The notes under the pieces were generated by a model, which did no database searches, was not told where the DNA came from, and saw only the letters and a list, made by a program, of their open reading frames with translations. Positions 8,698-20,100 of a stretch of DNA of 64,000 bases are shown here, one piece after another. The stretch is from Nitzschia sp. pyKryTriq1 (lineage: Eukaryota > Bacillariophyta > Bacillariophyceae > Bacillariales > Bacillariaceae). The first letter of the stretch is position 1. Each line of letters opens with the position of its first letter. Location of the stretch: positions 992,001 to 1,056,000 of the forward strand of contig OY101123.1 of the NCBI GenBank assembly GCA_956465555.1. The letters run 5' to 3'. The position numbers and the translations under genes are program-made.

Positions 8698-10983
8698 ATG
8701 ATGAGCTTGTTGACTGTTCCAGAAGATGAAGGCAGGCACAATCGCCTGGCAGCGATTGCCCGGCTGGAACAGCAGCACAAGATGCGACGCAGCCATATTG
8801 AACAGGAAGGCCAAGAGGACCCGACATCACCGCGAGCCGGCAAATATTTCTTGTTGCTGATTTCAAAGGGTAGCGGTAACTTGCAGCAGCGAGCGAATCA
8901 GGACCGCGTAGAAACGATGCTAAGCAATTATCCTCACGAAATCCTGGATGGTAGCAACGTGGCATTCGATACCAAACGAGACGAGCTGTTTGAATTGTCG
9001 AATATCAGAGGGAATTACCCGCAGCTTTTTGTGGTTGACAACGGAGTGACAACTTTTGTGGGAGATTTTGATACAATTGAATACCATAATGATGGAGGCA
9101 CGCTCGGGACATTAGTAGAAAGCCACCCGGGCAAGTCTCCAAAGAAGAAACCATCAATTGTGAAAACTGTAAAGAAGATGGGGAAAATGCTAAAAAAGAG
9201 CAGCAGTTTGAGGAAAGATATAAATGGAGCCTTGGGTGATTCACAGTCACCGTCCAAGTCATCTTCGCATACTGCTTCAACAGAGCCACTATCTTCGAGG
9301 TCTTTGAGCATGGTTCCCAAGATTTCGACAGAGCCACTATCTTCGAGGTCTTTGGGCATGGTTCCCAAGGTTTCCACCGATCCACTATCTTCGAGGTCTT
9401 TGAGCATGGTTCCCAAGCTATCGTCAGAACCACTGTCTTCGAGGTCTTTTAGCATGACTCCCCGCTCTTCGAACGGGCCAATCGACGGAGAGAACGCCAC
9501 TCAACGCGTTTCAAATAGGACATTTGATGAGTCAGCAAATGGTGGCTCACCAGAGAACGAAGGAGAGCAGGTCCGGAGATTGTCCGCAGATCTAGGACTG
9601 GCATCTAGTTCGCCTCTCACCTTTCTCGAGGAAGAGATCAAGCCTGCATCTACTGGATGGCTCGTGATGTCAACGAGCGACGGTGATATGCCACTGGAAG
9701 GTACTGGCAAAAAAGAAAAGAAGTCAAAGACTAAAGGTCGAAGCAAGGATTTGAAACGAAGTAGTTCGAAAAGTAAGAATCTGTCTGCCTCTGACGGAGC
9801 ACTCGCATTGAATGATGAAGATGGCGATAACTCGAAGTCGCCCAAAAAAGGCAGCAAATCATCATCTAAGTCCAGGTCACGAAGTAAGTCTGCAAGCAAA
9901 TATAAGTCCAAAGGAGCGGAAGGTGAACAGGAATTGAAAGACGAGGAGAAGGGAGAAAAGTCCGAACCCATGAAGCGTCGATCTCGATCTCACTCTCGGG
10001 GCAAGCTGGGAGATTCTACTAAGAGTTCGAGGGAACGTGAGAAAAGCCGATCTCGATCGCATTCTCGTGGCGCGAAAGATACCACCAAAAGCTCGAAAGC
10101 TGGTGACGAAAAGCGGCTCTCTAGATCTCGCTCTACCGGTGCGATTGGACTGCGGGATTCCAAAAGGAGCTCTAGTACCGGTGGCGAGGAGCGCCGGTCT
10201 AGATCCAGGTCAACTAGTGCTAGGGGTGGTCAGCGAAGTACGACCAAGAGCTCCAAAGATGAGGGCGAGATGGATTTGAAAGTTGAGGGCGATGAAACGA
10301 AGTCAAGGAAAAAATCTTCGCGCTCTAAATCGACAAGCAAGCGGAGCATGCGGAATGTTGACACTGAAGGCAAGGAGGCACAGGACGAAGACGCAAAGGA
10401 CGGCGAAGGCTCAAAGCATCGAAAGTCCCGAAGCAGACGAGAATCGATCAGCAAAGACGAGGAAGGGGTGGATAGTCCGACGAAGCCGAAAAGCCAGACA
10501 AAACTTCGGGAGAAGGATGCTGAAAAGCACCCTAGGCGGCGCACCGGGGTAAGATCCGCGTCGCCTCATAAGTTGAGGGAGAAGACGCAGGGCTCAGAAT
10601 CTGGACGAAGCAATTCACCAGGAAAGCGTAGGGGTGATATTGCGCGTAGGCGTGAGGCGATGAAGGAGTTTCGCGAGAAAAAAAGTCACAAACACATGGA
10701 CGACGACGACGTCGCCTTGATGTCACCGAAATCTAGCATGACAAAGCCACGAAAGTTGATGAGCGCATCTAGATTAGAGGTCCCTGATACCTCTCGTTTA
10801 CTTTCTCCGAGGCGCCACAAGTCGTTGATGCCCTCCAGTGAAAAAGGATCGGGGGCAGTTGACGAGTCTTTAAGTGACTTGGTAAAGCGAGTAAAAGACA
10901 AAGACAAAAAGTCACGAATTGAGGAAGACGACGAGGATGAGGAAACCAACGCTGGGTCGGTCGTACCATCCGTCCAATGGTAA
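8698..10983 (+). CDS. Thioredoxin-fold domain fused to long RS/KS-rich tail
   Basis: A 761-residue protein from the first ATG (MMSLLTVPEDEG); the ten residues upstream begin at TTG and are left out. Residues 48-140 read as a glutaredoxin/SH3BGR-like thioredoxin fold (YFLLLISKGSG, ELFELSNIRGNYPQLFVV, FVGDFDTIEYHND), with the cis-Pro segment NYPQ intact. There is no CxxC and no cysteine in this domain, so it is probably a binding module, not an oxidoreductase. Four 16-residue repeats of the type STEPLSSRSLSMVPKI follow (9277-9468). After them come about 450 residues of Arg-Ser, Lys-Ser and acidic repeats with many SRSRSxS motifs, which are likely phosphorylation sites and disordered. There is no RRM, so it is not a classical SR splicing factor. 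Confidence 0.75.
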   Translation: MMSLLTVPEDEGRHNRLAAIARLEQQHKMRRSHIEQEGQEDPTSPRAGKYFLLLISKGSGNLQQRANQDRVETMLSNYPHEILDGSNVAFDTKRDELFELSNIRGNYPQLFVVDNGVTTFVGDFDTIEYHNDGGTLGTLVESHPGKSPKKKPSIVKTVKKMGKMLKKSSSLRKDINGALGDSQSPSKSSSHTASTEPLSSRSLSMVPKISTEPLSSRSLGMVPKVSTDPLSSRSLSMVPKLSSEPLSSRSFSMTPRSSNGPIDGENATQRVSNRTFDESANGGSPENEGEQVRRLSADLGLASSSPLTFLEEEIKPASTGWLVMSTSDGDMPLEGTGKKEKKSKTKGRSKDLKRSSSKSKNLSASDGALALNDEDGDNSKSPKKGSKSSSKSRSRSKSASKYKSKGAEGEQELKDEEKGEKSEPMKRRSRSHSRGKLGDSTKSSREREKSRSRSHSRGAKDTTKSSKAGDEKRLSRSRSTGAIGLRDSKRSSSTGGEERRSRSRSTSARGGQRSTTKSSKDEGEMDLKVEGDETKSRKKSSRSKSTSKRSMRNVDTEGKEAQDEDAKDGEGSKHRKSRSRRESISKDEEGVDSPTKPKSQTKLREKDAEKHPRRRTGVRSASPHKLREKTQGSESGRSNSPGKRRGDIARRREAMKEFREKKSHKHMDDDDVALMSPKSSMTKPRKLMSASRLEVPDTSRLLSPRRHKSLMPSSEKGSGAVDESLSDLVKRVKDKDKKSRIEEDDEDEETNAGSVVPSVQW
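9277..9468 (+). repeat. Four 48-bp coding tandem repeats
   Basis: In-frame units of 16 codons with consensus S-T/S-E/D-PLSSRSLSMVPK-x. The third and fourth units are the most diverged (STDPLSSRSLSMVPKL, SSEPLSSRSFSMTPRS). They join the thioredoxin-fold domain to the RS-rich tail. Confidence 0.9.
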
Positions 10984-11572
10984 TGCATACTGGTGGTATC
11001 GTCTATGCACGCACTCGTACTGGTAACAATAGTCTTGAAATTGCCAGAAATTACTGTAGCATTGAATACTGATTAATTTTGATTGAGGAGGACCTGGGAA
11101 GTTCCCATGCTTGCTTTTCTCATTAAGTACTCACAATCTAGTACTATTAGGATACGTCTACGTCGGACTTTACTCGCATTATGCGATAGTACCGGTACCG
11201 ATACCACCGGGGTCGACGGTATACCGGTACGTATGACAGATGACAGGTACCAGGTATTACATTACACAGTAGCTTGACAATTGGTGAATCACAAAATTAG
11301 TCACGATCACATCTCAACTTTTTTATAAAATTACTCACTTACTGCGCGTGCGCACGCTAGAGCACGAAACGCGTCGTTGTGATTATTTGTGATGTTGACG
11401 ACGACGACGTCGCGATCTTTCTTCGCATCCGTGAATTCCCACCGATCAACGATCGCCGACAGGCAAAATTTCAAACACGACACACGACATGCACAATGCA
11501 CACAACTTGCTTTTGCCTTTCGCTTATCATCGCATATCTTGTCGTTTGTCCGATCAATCCCTTGACGCCAAC
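10984..11572. other. Intergenic region with GTACCGGTAC motifs
   Basis: Contains TACCGGTACCGATACC-type motifs at about 11189-11240, an AT-rich run near 11315-11335 and the 5' flank of the three-exon membrane protein gene. No gene seen. Confidence 0.45.
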
Positions 11573-12633
11573 ATGATTCAATGCAGGCTCTTTGTTATTT
11601 TCTGGCTCCTGGAGCAGGTCCTATCTTTTACTACGCATCACAGTGGTATTCGCAAGGAAGCGTTCCACGTTGACACCCATCAGCAGGTGCAACAACGACC
11701 ATGGGGATCGCCGACGAGAAATACCCGCCTGGCATCGTTACGGACAAAGCTTGCGCCATCGTTTGGGGGAATGGAATTGAAAAATGTATTCTTTGATGAT
11801 ATAAGTATGGCATTTGATGCATGGGAAGTAAGTGCCGAGATCGAAGTTTTCTATAGCGGCCCCCTTTTGTGGTAATGTATGATCTTACTTCTTGATATTG
11901 CCTTCACGGTCGAATAAAAGTGGACGAATGCGATGGGAGCACCAGCTGCATTGATTGGTGGGGCCGTTTTAGTGACACTATCCGAGACTCGCGAAGATTT
12001 GTCTCCTCGCAAGCAAGATTCGAAATGGGTACGAATGCTGAAACGGTCGATGCGATTCCTCCTTCTAACGTCCTTTGCATTGGAGGTCATTTCCATCTTT
12101 GTGGGGACCATGACAGGCGGTGTCTTATTGGGTCAGGGACCTCAAGTTGCGTCCAAGCTTGCTGGCTACCAGTCCCCTCTCCAATTACTGCATCATCATT
12201 TTGAGTAAGTACGAAATACACCATGGACTTTTTTTGATACAATAAGCTCAACTCCGACCATCGCAAAAGACTTGAATATTTGACGACACATATATGTTTC
12301 CTCCAGGGTCTCTTCAATTGGTTGGCGGCGGTTGCCATTGAATTGTTGCTACCAAAACGAAGCGAAACGACTAGTGCCAAACGAATGAACAAATGTCTGG
12401 CGGGTTGGTTGGTGAGCTTTATTCTATGGATGTTGGCCTTTTACAACAATCATTTGAGTTTTTATTCGGATTACGCAAGCATGTTGAGGCGATTTGTCGT
12501 CCTATTTTTCAAAGATTTCATTCTGGCCACGCCGTTCCGTCCCTTGTCATTGCTGTACGGGCCTTCGTTTGCAATATCCTCCTTCCTGACCTGGAGAGCC
12601 TTTACTAGTCCCCCCAATGAAGATGAAGATTGA
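11573..12633 (+). CDS. Three-exon polytopic membrane protein, possible plastid targeting
   Basis: Exons 11573-11827, 11921-12204 and 12270-12633 join in phase (introns 93 and 65 nt) to give 300 residues. The second acceptor was chosen because only CGCAAAAG at 12269 restores the frame that carries the membrane helices. The N-terminus is a signal peptide ending VLS/FTT, with Phe at the predicted +1 position, followed by a Ser/Arg/Thr-rich stretch. This fits a diatom bipartite plastid presequence, though the residue before Phe is Ser, not Ala. At least five hydrophobic segments follow, including APAALIGGAVLVTLS, LLLTSFALEVISIFVG, WLAAVAIELLLP and CLAGWLVSFILWMLAF. The protein ends in acidic PNEDED. 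Function not recognised. Confidence 0.7.
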
Positions 12634-13085
12634 AGCGGCTGAGAGAATGATCGAAATATAAGTCGGGACACAAATGCAGAGGGTAGACTAGTACTCGTCT
12701 AAAAGAGAGGTAGCTAGTCTACAGTCAGTTCGAAATACACAAGTAAATAGACCGATCGTCTCGTTGAGTCGTGATTTTGACTAAAAGTATTGGTCGGTTT
12801 GGTCGAATTTTTCGTACTGTACGGATAGACAGACAGACAGTGAAATATTTTGAGCATTGCATGCGCGCACATTGAATACCTATAACCTACAAATATGTTT
12901 ATAGAACATAAAAAGGGATTTTTCTGCCGAGCAGGATCGCCCAAACAAGCAATGCTTTGCTTTCTTCGTGGGACAATGGTGCGCCTCTTCACAGTGGGAA
13001 ACCGGCCTTTATCTGCTCTTTCGGACTACCAAACGGGTACAAACACGCCATCCGAAAGAACCACGCGGCCGCAAATCAAAAAATA
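12634..13085. other. Intergenic region
   Basis: Holds a short (GACA)n run at about 12826-12840 and a frame that is open upstream of the next gene but without an ATG. No gene seen. Confidence 0.45.
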
Positions 13086-14381
13086 ATGGACAGCAAGGAG
13101 AAGTTCAACCTTGGTGCCCCCACAACCCCGACGGCGGCCATGGGTCCTCAACACCAGCAACCCGAATGCGACTACGACACAAATCCCACTGTACTCTACC
13201 AGGCGATCGAGGCGAAGCAGTGGGACTATGCGGTGAGCTTGTTTGTCAAGAACAAAATCGAGGGCGGCGAGTCCGGGACGTGGGTTGTTCGGAAAGAGAC
13301 CAATGGAAAGCTCCGGTGGCGTCTTCTGCCCTTGCATGCAGCGATTATTTTTGGCTCCCCTGTGAAGCTGGTGGAGTGTTTACTCGCAGACTACCCTGCG
13401 GCCGCTAGTTGCAAGGACGATCAGGGCATGCTGCCACTTCATCTGGCGTTTCGAAATGAAGGATCGGCGAGTTGGGAGATTATTGACGAGCTCCTCACGG
13501 CATACCCGCAAGCTATTTTTGTCAAGGATCGAAAGGGGCGCACGCCGTTGCAGTGTGGCATTCAGTTGACGAGTGTTTCCAGCGCGCTGTCGGTGAGCAG
13601 TGCACCGCCGCAGCAATCCAAGACGTTCAAGAGCGTCGTGAGTGTTTTGGATTTGTACTCGCAGATCGTTGTGTCTGGGGAGCGGCAGCGGGCGCAACAA
13701 GATGCTCGGAAACAGGTGGAAGCTCGGATGACTCAAATCCAGGAAACGCACCTGCAAACACTCACGGCGCTCAAACGAGAATTTAGCACTCAACAAGAGG
13801 AATCTATGAATCAAATGGCACTCATGAGAGAAGAACAGGAAGCCTTAATAGAGCAGATCAATGAGCAAGATATGACAATCGAAAACTTGGAAAGGACCGA
13901 GATCGATTTGCAGCGAAAATTGGAGGACATGTCGATGAAGATGCACCAAACAGGCAACCGCAACAGGACCAGGCCTTTGGAAGAATTAGTATCGTCCTCG
14001 GATACAGCAACGAACGATACATTGAGATTTCTGGTCCACGATCTAGTGGCTCAACAACAGGAATATCATTTGCAGTTCAGCGCACTAGTTGGAAAGTACG
14101 AACAGCTTGCGGAAGAACGGAAGAGAATTTTGGAAGTTTTCACAAAAGAGACGGATAACCAGGACTCGCGAGAAGCAAAAATTGTGGAAAACTTTAAGGA
14201 GTGGCTTGATGCGAAAGAACAAAAACTCCAAAGGATGAACCTGGGCGGGGGCAAGGATGATGAATACGGCTCCGTCGAAGGTGATGAAAAGAAAGTGGAA
14301 AACTCCGATGACCATCATGTCGAACGATCCATTGAAGTGGCGAAGGTCGTTGATCTTTCCAATGCGGCACCAGACTCATGA
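13086..14381 (+). CDS. Ankyrin-repeat / coiled-coil protein, first tandem copy
   Basis: A 431-residue protein starting at MDSKEKFNLG, the first ATG of the frame. Residues 30-55 (YDTNPTVLYQAIEAKQWDYAV) open an ankyrin-like region with WRLLPLHAAIIFGSP, DDQGMLPLHLAFRN and DRKGRTPLQCGI. A long Gln/Glu-rich coiled coil follows (about 200-310), then a helical region with VHDLVAQQQEYHLQF, and an acidic tail. The start, ankyrin block and coiled coil match the gene 700 bp downstream in order and wording (WVVR, FLPLHSA/LLPLHAA, DDQGM), so the two are tandem paralogues. It is probably a soluble scaffold; no enzyme motif or targeting signal is seen. Confidence 0.8.
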   Translation: MDSKEKFNLGAPTTPTAAMGPQHQQPECDYDTNPTVLYQAIEAKQWDYAVSLFVKNKIEGGESGTWVVRKETNGKLRWRLLPLHAAIIFGSPVKLVECLLADYPAAASCKDDQGMLPLHLAFRNEGSASWEIIDELLTAYPQAIFVKDRKGRTPLQCGIQLTSVSSALSVSSAPPQQSKTFKSVVSVLDLYSQIVVSGERQRAQQDARKQVEARMTQIQETHLQTLTALKREFSTQQEESMNQMALMREEQEALIEQINEQDMTIENLERTEIDLQRKLEDMSMKMHQTGNRNRTRPLEELVSSSDTATNDTLRFLVHDLVAQQQEYHLQFSALVGKYEQLAEERKRILEVFTKETDNQDSREAKIVENFKEWLDAKEQKLQRMNLGGGKDDEYGSVEGDEKKVENSDDHHVERSIEVAKVVDLSNAAPDS

Positions 14382-15077
14382 AAAAGGTTATAACGCTAAT
14401 ACAGACTAAATTCGTAATGGGCAACAAAATCTCATGTTTCTATTTTGGCAACATGACAACGACGTACATACTCTCGTGACGTAAGGGACTGCCACATGAT
14501 TGTACTGTACCGGTACAGTAGGTTCTCGCGAGAGAGGTAGAAGGCGTCTAGATCATGCGATAAATCTATTACAAAATTCTTCTTTGATGGCTTGTCCTCG
14601 TTTACCTAGGATAGAATTAGCCAAACTTCTTTGTTTCAATCGAAAAAGAAGAACTCTCCGTGTTTCTTTATCTCGTTTGTCCTGCTGCTGTGAGTATCAT
14701 ACCGGTACTACAGTCAGTACCGGTACAGTATCATAACAGTGAAAGAGGGAAGAATATGTACTCGTAAGTAGTAGTACATAGCAGATACTACATGTAGTAT
14801 CGATTGTTTTTTGGTGGAAGAAAAATAATGAGGGGAGCAATATTATTATGATTTTGGTGGGTCGGCGCGCGCGTCGTGTTAAATAGAAAAATGATACTAA
14901 ATACAGCTATGTATATCATATAAAAGAATCTCGTTTAGCGATCGCCATCGTATCCCACAAAATGCAATTCAGCGAAGTTGGGAACAGCAGCCGCTACCGG
15001 TATCATATCATTGCCGATCAATTCGTGGCTTTGTACTCTTATCATCGTCACTACGCACTCAATAATTTGCATCCAAG
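14382..15077. other. Intergenic region with TACCGGTA palindromes
   Basis: Between the two ankyrin paralogues. Contains a perfect 18-bp palindrome (14503-14520), a second TACCGGTAC group at 14699-14730, and an AT-rich promoter-like stretch at about 14805-14935. Confidence 0.5.
14503..14520. repeat. Perfect palindrome TACTGTACCGGTACAGTA
   Basis: 18 bp, fully self-complementary, centred on CCGG. It is one member of the family also found at 40433, 42475 and 55579. Confidence 0.9.
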
Positions 15078-16457
15078 ATGGATCCACCAAGTGAAATGGT
15101 TGCCCCAGAGGTAAAGCCTTCTGGATTGGAGGTTGATTTCGATAAGAACATTACCGAATTGTACTCCGCCATCACTTCCTGCCGATGGGACGATGCTGTA
15201 TGTGCCGCCGAGAAAAAGCCTGCAGAAGCCAGGACTTGGGTTGTCCGACGATATGATGAAGACGCTGAAGACGATGAGGAACAAGAGATTATGTGGCGAT
15301 TCCTCCCCCTCCACAGTGCTTGTGCTCGCCAACCACCTTCCTCTGTCATCACGGCTCTGCTCAAGGCCTACCCCGACGGTGCCAAGTGCGTTGACGATCA
15401 GGGCATGTATGCGCTTCATTACGCATGTGGTAACCAAGCTTCTCGCGAGGTCATTCGCATGCTTCTCATGCACTTCCCGGATGCTGCCAAGCTACGAGAT
15501 CCTCGTGGCATGCTTCCCATTCACTACCTGGCATGCTGGGGTCCAAGTGCCGTCTCTGTGGTCGACATGGTCCTTGTGGCCAACCGTGATGTTGCCGATG
15601 TGAAGGACGAAGACGGAAACACCCCCCTTGATCTGGCAATGGAAGGAGATTACGAGGATTGCCATGCTGTCGTCAGTGCTTTGCAGCGCTGGATGAGCAA
15701 TACTTCTGGCACTCCATCTGGTGTCAGCAGTACCAAGAGTGCTTCGAACAGCGTCAAGGGAATCATGAAGATTTCCACAAGCATGGAAGAAAAGAAGGAA
15801 TCTGATGGTATGTACAGCACCCCCTCTTCTCCCATGGTCTCTCCCCACACTGTCGGACGCCTCCGAAGCCAAATCAATGCCTTACAGGAGAACCAAAAGA
15901 CTTTGGATCAAAATTGGGAGGGCCAACTGCACAACCAAAGCCAAGAATACCGTCACCAAATTCATGAGCTGGCAAATCAAATGAAAATGTTGGAAGTGGA
16001 GCTCTCTGACGGAAACCAACACATTAGCAACCTGGAACGCGCCTTGCATGAAAAGGATGCCGAATTGCAAGAAGCATACGAAATCATCAGAATGAAAAAT
16101 ACTTTGGTGCAGAAGGCCAATGACGAACGAGACGGTCTTGGCAAAACTCTTGCCGACCTGACGGAAGAGCACGATCGGTTCAAGAAAAAGTCTGAAATTT
16201 TGAGCGATCGTCTCGGTTCGTTGAATGCTAGTCTGTATACTTTGATGGAGCAACAACGCTACATGTTGGACGCCCTGAAGCACAGAGAAGAACATTGGAT
16301 GCAGGTTTCCGATCTCCGTCGTGAAAAGATGAACGAGCTTGCAGCATTGGAAGAACAGGAAGGGAATGATCAAAAGGACCTTGAGTCTTCTTTGATAAAG
16401 CAAACTAGAGAAATGGAGGCGATCCAGGCTGTGATTGCTGCCGTCCGCCAAACCTAG
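15078..16457 (+). CDS. Ankyrin-repeat / coiled-coil protein, second tandem copy
   Basis: A 459-residue intronless protein. Residues 20-40 (DKNITELYSAITSCRWDDAV) and the following EARTWVVRRYDED match the upstream paralogue. Ankyrin-type units read FLPLHSACARQPPSSVITALL, DDQGMYALHYACGNQAS, DPRGMLPIHYLACWG and DEDGNTPLDLAMEGDYEDC. A Ser/Thr-rich linker (about 205-265, with TPSSPMVSP possible phosphosites) leads to a coiled coil of about 190 residues (LRSQINALQENQKTLDQN to the end). Codon use is more C-rich than in the first copy, which suggests higher expression. Function unknown; probably a scaffold. Confidence 0.8.
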   Translation: MDPPSEMVAPEVKPSGLEVDFDKNITELYSAITSCRWDDAVCAAEKKPAEARTWVVRRYDEDAEDDEEQEIMWRFLPLHSACARQPPSSVITALLKAYPDGAKCVDDQGMYALHYACGNQASREVIRMLLMHFPDAAKLRDPRGMLPIHYLACWGPSAVSVVDMVLVANRDVADVKDEDGNTPLDLAMEGDYEDCHAVVSALQRWMSNTSGTPSGVSSTKSASNSVKGIMKISTSMEEKKESDGMYSTPSSPMVSPHTVGRLRSQINALQENQKTLDQNWEGQLHNQSQEYRHQIHELANQMKMLEVELSDGNQHISNLERALHEKDAELQEAYEIIRMKNTLVQKANDERDGLGKTLADLTEEHDRFKKKSEILSDRLGSLNASLYTLMEQQRYMLDALKHREEHWMQVSDLRREKMNELAALEEQEGNDQKDLESSLIKQTREMEAIQAVIAAVRQT

Positions 16458-16610
16458 GGCGGATTCTACCTATTCTTTTATGAGGAAGTGCTGGTTGTGG
16501 AAGGATCAACATTGGAAACGACGAAAAGTGACACTCAAAGACTGAGAACTATACAAGTAAATGAACATTGTTGTAAACTATAATCGATATAATCAATCTT
16601 GGCTCTAGTT

Positions 16611-16633
16611 CTACTACTACTACTACTACTACT
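16611..16633. repeat. (CTA)n microsatellite
   Basis: Seven full CTA units plus a partial one, downstream of the second ankyrin gene. Confidence 0.85.
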
Positions 16634-17058
16634 GGCACTACATACTTCGTACAGTCAGTATGGTACATGGCGTCCTCTACTAGGCTTCGTACTGCAAAAT
16701 GTTCTCTCGCGGCTACCAATACTAAGCGTATCTATCGAATAGAGAGATATGTTCGTACTTGAGCCAAATCGCACTTAGACCAAAGTAAAGTGGAGCCAGA
16801 ACGATGGGTACAAGAAGTATCGAGGAAGGAGATATGTTTGGAACGAAAAAAAAGAAACGAAAATTGTCGACTCAAAGGACCACACTTCTTCTTCCCCAAG
16901 TAGGCGATAAAAGCACATCTGTTTTGACACTATTGACCATGGGCATAAGCAAGTCATCCTCCACTAGTAGGAACGCCAAATAGTAGTCTTACACGCCCCC
17001 GAAGTCAAAACGAAAGGAGGGCACGGGTTTGGAATCATACCGGTAGTACCAGTAGCAC

Positions 17059-17078
17059 GAGAGAGAGAGAGAGAGAGA
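17059..17078. repeat. (GA)n microsatellite
   Basis: Ten GA units in the FKGP upstream region; a GA/CT tract so close to the gene could lie in its 5' UTR or promoter. Confidence 0.85.
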
Positions 17079-17146
17079 TTGTCGGCACTGGCTGCGCTTG
17101 AAACAGACGTGCAAAATTTCGATTCATTCAAGATAAATTCTCACGA

Positions 17147-20100
17147 ATGGCTGAAGCATCGTCATCATCTTCGGTACCACCTGCTCGCCCTTCGTCGCCC
17201 CGAGGCCATGGTCGCAAATACCCTTCTTTCCCTTTTGATTGCATCGTAGTGACCTCACCTGACGCCGCGTCCGCGGCTTCTGCCGAGGCTCCATTGACTC
17301 GCATCCTGGAACGGCGGTTGAAGCACGAATATCCTGACCAAATCATTCGAATCGTCTCCACCTACGATTCATACGGAGCTCGATGTGGGAGTGGAGGAGG
17401 TACCTTGGCGGCATTGGAGTTTGCGACTCCCGGAGAAACAGTATTGGTCTTGCATGCAGGAGGAGACTCGTCACGATGTCCCACTCAAATGATTCTCGGG
17501 AAGGCGTGGACGAGCTTGCCGTGTGCACAATATCCGAATCCTACCATTTGGATGATTGATCAGATTCAACGTCTCTTTGAGCAAGCTCATTTTCCGAGGG
17601 GAACAGTGGTAGTGGCGGCGACGGACACCTTGATAACCTTTTTCGAAAAAGAATCATCGAGTAGTCGGAAACACTCAAGCATACATTCTTGGAATTTGGA
17701 CTATGATGCAAATGAAGCCGTCGTTCTCGGTGTAGCTGTGCCATCCGTCGTGACGACTGCCAAAAATCACGGAGTGTACGTCTTGTCAGAAGAGATCAGC
17801 AAAACAAAGGGCCTGAGAGTGACCGATCCATTGGACGTGTGGCAAAAACCTCCTATCCATAAATTGATTCAAACGCAAGATCCAGGGCCAGCCTCGTTTG
17901 TACAAGGTGTCGATACTGGCAACGACGAGCAACGTTTGGCGTGGATTGATACTGGGGTCATTATCTTTTTGCCAAAGGCTGTTCAAATACTGTATGAATT
18001 GTCGGAGGGAATCCTAGCCATGTGCACTCGCAAAGGAATCAAGGCTGCCTACGAGGAACACAGCCCCTCTACGCAACAACAGACTCTAGCGCAGTATGCC
18101 AAAGATCGTGCACTCAAAATTGATCTCTATACCGAAATTTTGCACAACCTTTCATGGCCATCTCGAATGGCAAACATGGAAGAGACACCCCTGCGACAAA
18201 TGTTATCTCGCGTCCCGTTGAAAATTCTCGTGGCTTCTCAAGGGCATTTTCTGCACCTTGGTACAACCCAAGAACTCGTAGACTTTGTCACCTCGGGGGC
18301 GTACCCGCAAGTTTCCAAGGAATCCTCCTCCTCTGCCATGCCCCAGGGTACAATTTCAGCATTATCTGCTCATTTCTCGTTACAGCCCCGGTTTCAGTGT
18401 TGGAACGACGCGCAGCCTCTCGCTCACAATGTAGCCTTGCAGTCAACTTTCCCACCCAACACCACTATCGGCGACTCGTCACTGGTGGAGTATTGTGAAT
18501 TCGATGCTTACTCCTCTGTATCGATCGGAGCAGATTCGATGGTCAGTGGATGGAGGAACCCAACAAATAATGCTTCACCACTGGATATTCCAGATAGGGT
18601 CAGCGTCCAAGTACTCTCGCTCGAACAAAGGAACGGCACACCTCGGGAATTTGTGTACATGGTATTAGGGATTTACGATGGTATCAAGACGAAACGTTCG
18701 GAGGCTACCATTTTCGGATTACCTGCCTCGGAATTTCTAGAGCGAACTGAAATGACGCCTCAAGACCTGGGATGGACCGACGACATTGGGGACGATAACC
18801 ATAATCTGTGGAATGCCATGCTCCACCCAACGGTTTCGCAAGAGACGTCTTTTTCGTCCATATATGGATGGCTTGACAAACTTTCTGGAAATGAGTCCTT
18901 GAAAGAAGATCCTGGTCTGATAAAATGGCTATCGGCACCCCGTGTCACACTCCGGCAACTACATGACTTGGCCGACGCCGAGATGGAGTGGAACTTTCGG
19001 CAAGATCTGGAACGTCGTGTCAGTTTGCTTCAGCAAACCAACCTCATTTCTCATTTACGAAACCTCCTGCGAGGACGTAGACACGACCGACCGTGCGATC
19101 TGCAGTGGATCTTGGAAATACCTGATCTGATCAAGGCGTCAGATCTACTATTGGACGTTCTAGTAGCACTAGAAGATTTGGCTCTACAGGAGCTTGAAAA
19201 CAATCAGTATGATATTTCTGGGCGAGCATTCATGATTGCTAGTGCGCTCTTGGCGGATTTTGACGACGATCTGGACGGAAAGGACGATGAAATGGATGTA
19301 TCGGACGCCATTCTGGCATTCTGCTCACCACTGATACTACAACTTCGTTCCTCGTCGACGCAAAAGGTTTCCAGTGAAGCTAGAGGCAACATTTTGACCA
19401 AAATCTTGGAATATCGGAGAAGTTGCCCAAGAGAATCGCTGATGCAAAATCTGACGATTTTTTCGCTTGTGATGGAGCGATTATCTTTCTGCATGAACGA
19501 ACTAAGTATCGCAAGTGGTTATGCGAAATTCATTGATCCCTTCAGCGATTTCAACGTATGCTCCCGACGGACGAGCCCCCCTATTATGAGTAAATGGGTT
19601 GTATCTACATCGCCAGCTCGAGTGGATCTTGCAGGTGGCTGGAGTGACACGCCTCCGCTGTGTTATGAATTTGGAGGAGCTGTCACCGGCATGGCAGTTT
19701 TGGTTGACGACCACAAGCCGCTGTCATGTCGTTGTAGAATATTATTAGGCAAGACTGGAATTTTACTTCGAGCCGAGAATCGAAGTAGTGTGGATGGAAA
19801 AGTTACAAGTTACGTCGACGCGGATATCCAAGAAATTGCGCAATTATCTGATTTCCGGGACCCCTTATCGGACTGCGCATTGCTCAAGGCGGCAATAGTG
19901 TGTCTCGGTATGGCCACTGAAGACCAAATCCGATCAAATGATCCACTACAACCATTGATCAATCGATTCTGCTCTAGCAAAGCTGACGATGTTCGTATTG
20001 AAATTGTCACAGCTTCCATTCTTCCGCAAGGGTCAGGCATGGGCACAAGTTCTATCTTGGCTGCTACCGTGCTTGCTTCGTTAGCTAAATGCAGTGGAAT

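Larger units (their letters stand above)
16458..17146. other. Intergenic region with microsatellites
   Basis: Holds a (CTA)n run at 16611-16633 and a (GA)n run at 17059-17078, the latter about 70 bp upstream of the FKGP start. No gene seen. Confidence 0.5.

Noticed and set aside
8698-10983. SR splicing factor
   Set aside because: The RS repeats are there but there is no RRM; the only folded domain is thioredoxin-like.
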